From the NCBI GenBank assembly GCA_964651325.1, contig CAZYXP010000053.1, forward strand, positions 1-19,471: a stretch of DNA of 19,471 bases, in the 5' to 3' direction. Shown here in pieces: positions 8,601 through 15,600 of the stretch. Positions within the stretch are counted from its first letter, which is position 1. Every line of letters begins with the position of its first letter. Made by a program: the position numbers and the translations under genes. This stretch comes from JADFOB01 sp964651325 (lineage in GTDB: Bacteria; Planctomycetota; Phycisphaerae; UBA1845). Under the pieces are notes generated by a model, which saw only the letters and a program-made list of their open reading frames with translations, was not told the DNA's origin and ran no database searches.

Positions 8601-9534
8601 GGACGCTGATCGTGTGGGCCGAAAGGAAACGCGCCCCGTTGATCTCCTCGAAGTTGCCGTTGGCAAGGATCGGATCCCCTACGCGAAGCGGCGCGAAACG
8701 CGTCGAATCGGGCACGGGACTGTCAAAGTCGCGATTGCCCTGCGGGCAGAACGCATCTCCGACCCCGAAAGCATCACTGCCGGTCGTTCGCCCCCCCCCC
8801 GGCACGGGGCTCGTACCGACCGTGCTGGGGATACAGGCCGGGTAGCCGGTCGTATACGTGAACGTGTAATTGTCCGGATCGTTTGTGAATCTGATGTCCG
8901 CGCTGCAATTCATCGACCCCGGCCTGCAGCCGGCCCCCTGCTGAATCGTGTGCCTTGCTTCGGGATCGTTCGGACGGATCATCAGGCCCGTCGTACTACT
9001 GCCCGCGACGCCGTTGATCCGGAAATAGCCCTCGTCGTAGTTGATGAATGACACCAAGCCGGTCGCCGACTCCTGCCCCTTCTCAATGAAGATATCACCT
9101 GCGATTACATCGCCGGCCAGGGTCCGGTTCGCCAATATGGTCGCAACCCCGACCGCGCCTCCTTCACAAGTGTCATCCGCCGCCACACCGCTCTGACCCT
9201 TGGCCACACAATCCGGTGGGGCTTGCGCGAAAAACGCTCCGAGCGGAAGGAAATTCGCAGGCAGCTCCAATACCAGATTGCGCGGGATGATCACGGTCTG
9301 TCCGGCGACCAGAATGCGCCCCCCCGAGTAGGGGTCTGCCGGGTCATCGATCTGGAGAACGTCAATCGCGCCGATGAGCGGCGCGTTGGACCTCAATACC
9401 TGTCCACGCGCCGACGAATCGCGTCCAACCCACGTTGTGCCGAGCACGGCCAACCCAATGACCACTTGCTGGACCGTGCGCATCGGGACACACCCTTGTC
9501 GCACGGCTTGATTCGATAAACTGATTCGCAACAT
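5605..9534 (-). CDS. Large secreted protein: unknown ~700-residue domain, Cys-rich repeats, dockerin-like and cohesin-like tail
   Basis: 1309 residues, ATG 9534 to TAG at 5605. The start is supported by AAGGAG six bases upstream. A second Met at residue 18 (9483) also has AAGGG nine bases upstream and would give a more usual signal peptide (hydrophobic stretch at residues 24-36, probable cleavage near SARG|Q). Residues about 45-770 match no family I recognise. They are rich in beta-type sequence, have few Cys, and include a DTNGDNIVDCE acidic loop. Residues 773-1032 are CTDC/CNGVETC-type Cys-rich repeats. Residues 1048-1117 are the dockerin-like pair (DHNTNGSIDDFDF from D1052, then YDGDAGGCVGGPEFG). 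Residues 1131-1296 are the cohesin-like domain, including GGCAPLG and WVRVAIVRVR. The gene follows the oxidase gene by 156 bp and precedes the propeller gene by 132 bp. A G10 tract lies near codon 246. It may partner the oxidase; this is inferred from position and shared tail only. Confidence 0.93.
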   Translation of the reverse strand: MLRISLSNQAVRQGCVPMRTVQQVVIGLAVLGTTWVGRDSSARGQVLRSNAPLIGAIDVLQIDDPADPYSGGRILVAGQTVIIPRNLVLELPANFLPLGAFFAQAPPDCVAKGQSGVAADDTCEGGAVGVATILANRTLAGDVIAGDIFIEKGQESATGLVSFINYDEGYFRINGVAGSSTTGLMIRPNDPEARHTIQQGAGCRPGSMNCSADIRFTNDPDNYTFTYTTGYPACIPSTVGTSPVPGGGRTTGSDAFGVGDAFCPQGNRDFDSPVPDSTRFAPLRVGDPILANGNFEEINGARFLSAHTISVRTALTTAIGDPTQPDYVIFDEVVWDVGGFQNERIRALFIGFATAAGNAANGEAGAAIDLFGLHADPATNEMHEVPVGSTVGNPTTTNQGIGVGAPGIFKIRYDVDFRLGAPVLPLLSPCTNLRNAGFTNACSVFATMAEEFSILSPFPREMIGRTRHKQANPTLEAFDITGTSTRWGEYLTPVGIEFPEFVEINLNLVAQPFIFAGIPTSLDRRLHPAGCVDTNGDNIVDCEVNPQPLDPFPFSGLDPRTQGGNPGVPFSVRDHIISHWGPDPTTGSPGPGTVPMAWPPPDPPSVADTLGTLTPRVTRATYKETTTGIGIDVWVTDSSGATLEVSGEGMPVTLLDFDGTDKHFAHIALPVGVPAPASITVTNTTLGRSADRVQVDEVFIAAATYAFDSDMLNVQASSSTAVGSASLELCTGEALGPSGDLNLFVGPVPPQNICVQSPVGGGRLVLPVTVQGCDDNDACTIDIPTVGGCIHDPVNCNDGDACTADSCDSATGCVNTPIDCNDANVCTADSCDPATGCTHVPTTVPCDDGNPCTIADLCADGLCVPGVPDDAFCHDGDACNGVETCDVLLGCQPGTSLVCDDGDQCTFDFCNSAIGCLTSPVVCDDGDVCNGVETCHPSAGCLAGTPLVCDDGLACNGVETCDPLTGCQPGTPPPGCCTSNQDCDNNDACDGVETCVGNTCVPGVPINCDDGLFCNGIEICVDGACQSGSGACVDLCEQCNEALSTCEWCVMDHNTNGSIDDFDFAFFSDCFGACYSAGDPCLAANYDGDAGGCVGGPEFGAITGCFGLDCANCLNCHPAGGGPLQPEGTPTPGLEVAIRLVVVPTPTAGDVSDTLPLSVGTVAVGERFHVEVWASRMNVLGIEPDGLAAVYVNLDVDSDTMDIEQTVFTNLFTTFARGAIEPGGRIRSLGGCAPLGIGNLGIEPAWVRVAIVRVRATHPGNGRLAAQPSGRPFGVSLFGGSEGFEASSIAFGRAEVRIVPRRSSIGARR
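6439..7218 (-). repeat. Cys-rich CDDGxxCNGVETC / CxDxxxCTADSC repeat region
   Basis: Residues 773-1032 of the 1309-residue protein are about ten short units of roughly 20-30 residues, six Cys or fewer each. One kind (CNDGDACTADSCDSATGC) looks like the Dictyostelium CTDC extracellular-matrix repeat. The other (CDDGDVCNGVETCxPxxGC) is a variant with an NGVETC core. The same units occur in the left-edge gene and in the oxidase (residues 1594-1680), so this sequence class is shared across the cluster. Confidence 0.85.
8791..8800 (-). repeat. Poly-G tract of 10 bases inside the 1309-residue gene
   Basis: Ten consecutive C on the plus strand (G10 in the coding strand) encode the P-G-G-G-R stretch at about residues 246-249. 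As written the frame is intact. A change of one base would truncate the protein before its Cys-rich, dockerin-like and cohesin-like parts. Confidence 0.9.
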
Positions 9535-9540
9535 GCCTCG

Positions 9541-9546
9541 CTCCTT
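9541..9546 (-). promoter_or_regulatory. Shine-Dalgarno site deciding the start of the 1309-residue gene
   Basis: AAGGAG on the minus strand, six bases before the ATG at 9534. It is stronger than the AAGGG that precedes the alternative Met at 9483, which favours the longer form with an extended N-region before the signal peptide. Confidence 0.7.
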
Positions 9547-9690
9547 GCCTCAACCGACCGTTTTGTCTTTGTCAGGGCTGCGCCTGCGCCGTGATGGCCT
9601 CACAATGCCCCTTCCGCGGCTGCGATCTGCACTTGCCCTTTGTGCGACCTATCGTTACGAGTCGTGGCCGCAGGCTTCTAACGCAACCCG

Positions 9691-12600
9691 TCAACCGCGT
9701 CCACGCGGGATACGAACGTACTCTGCTTTTCCTTCAGGGCGCCGGGCCGCGCCGAGATTCAGAGTCACGCCACCGAACTTGATCTGCGACGGTGGCACAT
9801 CGCCGAGCCGCCCGTGTAGGGAGACGCCAAAGGGCCTGAACGCCGGTGCCACCGTCACCGCCGCCGTCCCTCGCAAACCGACGCGCATTCTGACCGTCGC
9901 AACACGTACCCATCCGCCATCCGTCCCAATGCTCCCGTCGCCCAACGGCGCACAGCCGCCGACCGCCTGAACATGTCCCTTCGTGTCAATCACACCCCGT
10001 CCAAACGTCTCGAACCATCTGCCGGGCACGATATTCTGCACCGAGAGCAGCTTCGGATCATAGTGCACGTCCACATAGACCGATGCCAACGCATCGCCGG
10101 AACCGACGGCGCTGCCTCCGCGCGTCACCCAGATTTCGAGCTCAAAGCTCTCGTTCAGATCAAGTCGTTCCACCGAAGAGGGCAACGTCGGTGAAAAATC
10201 CTCGGCTGTCGGCACGGTCACAGCCACCAACTGTATCGCGGCCTGAATGCCACTCGCCGGCTCGCCACCGGAGTTTCCCGCATTCGAATTCGCGCCGGTC
10301 GGTCCCCAGCAATTGGCGCACTGCCCACACGTCAACCCGAAGCATCCACTGAATCCACCGAAGTCACCGCCCCCCACACATCCAAAGACATCCTGGTCAT
10401 AGTTCGCCGCGATGCAGGGGTCAGCGGACGAGTAGCAGCCACCGAAACACCCGGAAAAGAACGCGAAATCCAACCCATCGGTCGCTCCGCTGAAGTTGTG
10501 ATCGAATACGCACCAAGCGCACGCGTTGAGACTCGGGTTACATTGTTCGCATGGGTCCGCACAGGCGGTCGCGCCCGCTTGACAAAAGCCTGCACCATCA
10601 CAAGAACTGCTCTCGCACGGAATGCCGCTTGAGCAAGGGGCGTCGAACGCCTCAAACTGACACGTCGAAGAGCAACAGTCGCCATTGACCGTGTTCCCGT
10701 CGTCACAGTCCTCCGCAAGATCAATCACCCCATTGCCGCACAGGACAAGGCATGAGGCGGACAGTGGTGCGGGCGTCGTGCCGTTGGCACCCACAGCCGG
10801 CAGTTCAACCAGACAATCCACACCCGCGCCATTTCCATCGTCAACGACGGCGACGTCGTCTCCGACATGCCCGTGCGGAATAAATAGCTGCGGATGATCA
10901 AACGGCGCCTCTTGCGAGCGAACACGCTCATCCGTCAGCGATTGCAGAAAAGCAACCAGGTTGGCCCGGTCTAGCGCCGTCAAGGGAAGTGTCTGGATAA
11001 GTGGGGCCAAATCCGCGATGTTCACGTCTGGGAAGTCACCGCCCCGTGTATAGAACTCAACGACCTGTTCGAGCGTTTCCATGCCCCCGTTGTGCATATA
11101 CGGCCCCGTCAGTTCGACATTGCGCAAACTCGGCACCTTGAACGAACCGTCGACAGCGACCCGTTGAAGCGGATCGACGGGGGCCGGGAAATTGAAGGGT
11201 GGACCGATGTTGACGCCCTGCTGCGACAGGCGTGTGAACGAGAGCGGGTTTCCAAATGGATCGGTCCCGCCGGCTCCCAAGTCATCAGACGTGGGTCGGA
11301 CCCCGATATTGTAAAACCCGGTATCGTACACCGCGGCCGTGCCGTCCCCCATGACCATCGGTTCGAGCAACTCTGTTTCAAATCGGCCGAGCAGCAGTTG
11401 GGCAGACTGAGATGCACCGGTGAACTCCGCCCCCTTGTGACACAACACGCACAGGCCCGGCCCCATGAATACGTCCAAGCCATCCTTTTGTTGCTGCGTC
11501 AACGCGTTGGGATCGCCATCTCTGAACCGATCAAACGGCGAGTCGTCGGAGACCAGGGTCGCTTCATAAACTTGAACGGCCAGCCCGAAGAACAGGGAGA
11601 AGTTGGCCTCCATCACGGTAAACCCGTCCGGTGTGAGCACGTTGGAATCCCAGTATTTCTCCCAGAACGCATTCTGAATCATGGTCTCGTACGTGGTCGC
11701 GAGACCGCGCCCCGACGGATCGGCCATGCCGCCGAGAACCCCGTCGGTTGGATCGACCGCCTGGCGCGCGAGTGGCTGGAGACTCAAGAGTTTCCTGCCT
11801 AACTCTGGAAACGTCCGACCGTTCCAGGACATTTCCGTATCGTTGTTCGGCGGACCCACAGCCTGCGAAGCCAGGCTGGCTTTTTCGATGACTACGCTGG
11901 CCGGCAAGAGCGAACCGTCCAGTTGCACTTCCAGGACGGTCGGATTGTTGGGATCTCTGAGCCCGAATGGGTTCACTCCGTTGAAGACGAAATTGGCTCG
12001 CCCATCCCAGAAACTTCGCACGTCGTAAACTGCGTTGATCACCGACGGTGTATTGCGCGCGGTCACGCGCCGGGTGTTGATCCCTCCCACATTGTGGACG
12101 GGATCCGGAATAGGAACGCCGTCGTCCTCGACGCCGCCCGGAACGACCGCGGTGAAATCCCGCCGCACGACACCCTGCGACCCAACGATGTCGTCGGCAT
12201 CCAGTGGCGATGGGCTGCTGGCGAACGGAAAATCCGTTGATTGTAGCGTGTAATTCGGTCCGCCCACATTGAACAAGCCATTGGCACCCGGGTGGAGCGT
12301 GTTTCGGATACGGGCATCCGCACCGGCATTGAAGTGGCACGTGGCGCACGCCTGCATCCCGTCGCCGCCTGTCTGCATGTCCCAGAACAAGGACTTGCCC
12401 AACACGATGGCCGCGTCCTTGTCCTTCACGAAATCCAGCAAATTAACTGGCTCAGGTGCGGGTATGGCCTTGAGTGAACGGGGGACCGGTGGGAAGTTCA
12501 GGTTGCGACACTCTAGACTCCCTGCCAGAATAAACACGGCCGAATCGGGTACACCCAGCGCCGTGTCGGCGATCACAAGCTTGAGATGGTTGATCTGGTT

Positions 12601-15600
12601 AACCCCCGGCAGAAGCGCGCCCTGGGCCGTCAAGACCGTCGTCATTCCGTCCATCTCCGTTGCCCGATTCCCCTCGCAGGGGAATGTTCCCGGCGGTATG
12701 TCGTTGCAGTCGTTGTTGACGAACTGATCACACTCCGGTCCACCCCCCGGTGGAGCGTAGGGACTCCCGCAATTGACGGTTTCCGTTGACACCGGCGTTA
12801 TCCCATCCTGCAACACCGCGATATTCGTTCCGTTCAGAAAGAACCCCAGCGCTTCGGTCGGCGGACTTCCGACGAGTTCGTTGTATGCCTCTGAAGCGAG
12901 CACGTAGTCGAACACGATGGTTGATCCCGCACCCGGCGTATTGCCTGGACAGATAAAATCGAACTCCAGCGCCGCGGCGTCGGACGTCATCCCGCCGGTA
13001 ACAAGGTCGAGGTCGGCATCGCCCGGCGTGCCATGGTCCGTGGTCGTGTTGTCCGCCGTGTTCGGACCGATGACGTCGGCAATGACGCCCGTGCTCAACA
13101 TCACACCGTTTTGGAAGAATCCGATGATGCCCGACCCGCCGGTGAACGTACCGGCGGCCGCGTTGGCGCCGGCGTAGGTCACGTTCGAAATATCCGGCAC
13201 CGTCGCACCCACAAATCCTGCCAGGGAGTTGACCAGATTTGTGGGCGTCAGCCCGCTGTTGAGATCGGCCGTCGACAGTCCCGGGCACGGATCGCCGCCG
13301 AGGCAGTCGAGCACGGGATCGCACGTTTCTATGCCGTTGCACACCAGGCCATCGTCGCAGACCGTGTCGTCGGGTGTATGGTCACAGGAATCGGTTGCGT
13401 CGTTGCACGCATCGATGGTGCAAACCACGCCGTCATTGCAGTCGATGGGTATGCCGCCAAGGCAGGTGCCCACGAAACACGTTTCCTGCCCGTTGCAGAA
13501 AAGTCCGTCGTCGCAATCGGCGTTGGTGCTACAGGCCACCCGGAAAAGGCCCCAGATGCCGGCGTCAAATTCGAACGACGTGAAGGCCCGGTACAGGTAG
13601 TCTCCGGGAACGCCGAACGCGCCCCCGGCTCCGTGCTTGAGCACGGCATCGAAATGGCCGGCGGCTCCGAGCCCGACGCGTGCCCCCTCCCACTCCGACA
13701 AGGGATTATCGCCGATCTCCGTTGACGCGTTGATGTAGGGTGCCCGCTCCCATATGTGCCCATGCACTTGAAAGACGTGGTCCTGGTTTCCGCCCGGATG
13801 CAGAACACGAAACCGGACGGCCTCACCCACGGCCGCCGTAAACACCGGCGTGACCGGATCACCTTGGACTTGGGAGTTGGATAACACGCTGGTCAGGTCC
13901 ATCGAACCTGTTTGATCGAGGGACGTCGTGTTCGGATCGTAGCCGATGCGCTGCCACATCGGCTCCGTACGATAGTTGATGGCCGTCGTGAACTTTTGAG
14001 GACCAAAACTGGCTTGCGGCTGCAGCGCTATGTCGTCTTGAAACAACAACACGAACTCGCGAAAGCTGCTTCCGTCGGACTTCGTCACCGTCGCCGACGC
14101 CCGCGAATCGGCGTCCGCCACCCAGGTAGATCCCAGTGGCTCGACGATCAATCCTCCGATCATCCCCTTGGCCACCTGCTCGATCGGATCCGCCGGCATC
14201 AAGTTGCTGGCCCCGAACTCAATCGGGACCGCCGTGCGTGTGCCGTCCGCGTTGACCACAACCTGGCCCGCGTACCACCGATAGGTATGACTCGACCCAG
14301 GTAGGACCGTCTGAACGGCGTTGGCGCCCACGTTGATTCCGTTGTCGGTCGCCACGTCGATCGCGACAAGCTGTGGATGCAACGCGACCTCGGTCGAGGC
14401 GCTTTGTCCACCGGTGAACGGCGCCGTGGTGGTATCCATCTCGTTGAACAAGGTTACTTCGATGCAGTCGCCGGCATTGGCGCGCAGGATGAGTGGTTCG
14501 ATCGGTACGCCCGGATTCGGATGCAACGTGGCGTCCAGATCTTCGCTCCGGAAAAACAGCATCGCCTCCGGATCGTGAATCGGCCCGCCGTTGGTCGTCC
14601 GAGCATTGTAGGTCAACGTCCCGACCGACAGGGATTGTTCAGCAGTTACCGCCGTGACATTGTACTGCCTCAGTGGGGCACTGGTCGGACAGACGCCGAC
14701 GAAGTCTGCGGTATTGACCAACGGCGCGCGGCCCTCGGGATTGTTCGGCAGCGTCAACAGATCATTCCGCAACGCGACATCGCCATCATAGGCGCGCAAG
14801 AGGCCCCAGATGCCGCCGCCCGTCAGGTCGCCCGTCGCCGCACCCGCCAGATACAAATAGTCTGCCGATGGAGCCAACCCATCCGATGGCGGAACCGTAA
14901 ACAAGAACTCAAAGTGCTCCGAAATCCCCATGGGTTGACTGTTCCGGAACCCTGAATTCGGGTCCGACGGCTCCAAGAGCCATTTGACCCCTTGGATGCT
15001 GAACTGGTGCAAGTTCCCGTGTGCGCCAACCAGGGTGCGAATCTGCACCGGATCATTCTCATAGGCCCGCAGCAACGGCGTGAACGGATCGGTATTCTGC
15101 ACGTCGGCGGTCAAAGGCGGATAGACCGATGGTTGAACATTGAAAGCCGGATTGGCCCGCGCGATGGACCGGAACAAGTGCGCGGCGTCCCCAGAGACGC
15201 CGGTTGTGTAGTCCTGCGTCATCGGATCGATCAAACGACCCCCAAGAACGTCTGCGGCACCGGGAAGTATGGTCCCCGATGGTTCGTTGCGGTAGTTCAA
15301 CGACAGTGTGGCCTTCCCGCTGTTCGATACCGCCTCCGGGCATGGCGCCGGCAGACCGTTGGGACACAAGAAGTCGGGCGCCTTGGCTGTGGCGTTAATC
15401 GCGTTGGCTGGGTCGGGAAAACCGCTGCCGCCCGCCTGGTACGCCAACTGATAATCCGCGAATTCCAGTAGAAACTCACGAAAGCTATGTGCCGGGTCCG
15501 TGGTCAAGATGTCCGCGCGGAAGCTTGTCGGCCCCCCATCACCGCGCGTACCCATGATCTCGCCCGTCTCCGAATGCCGCCATGTTGAACCCGCCGGCTC

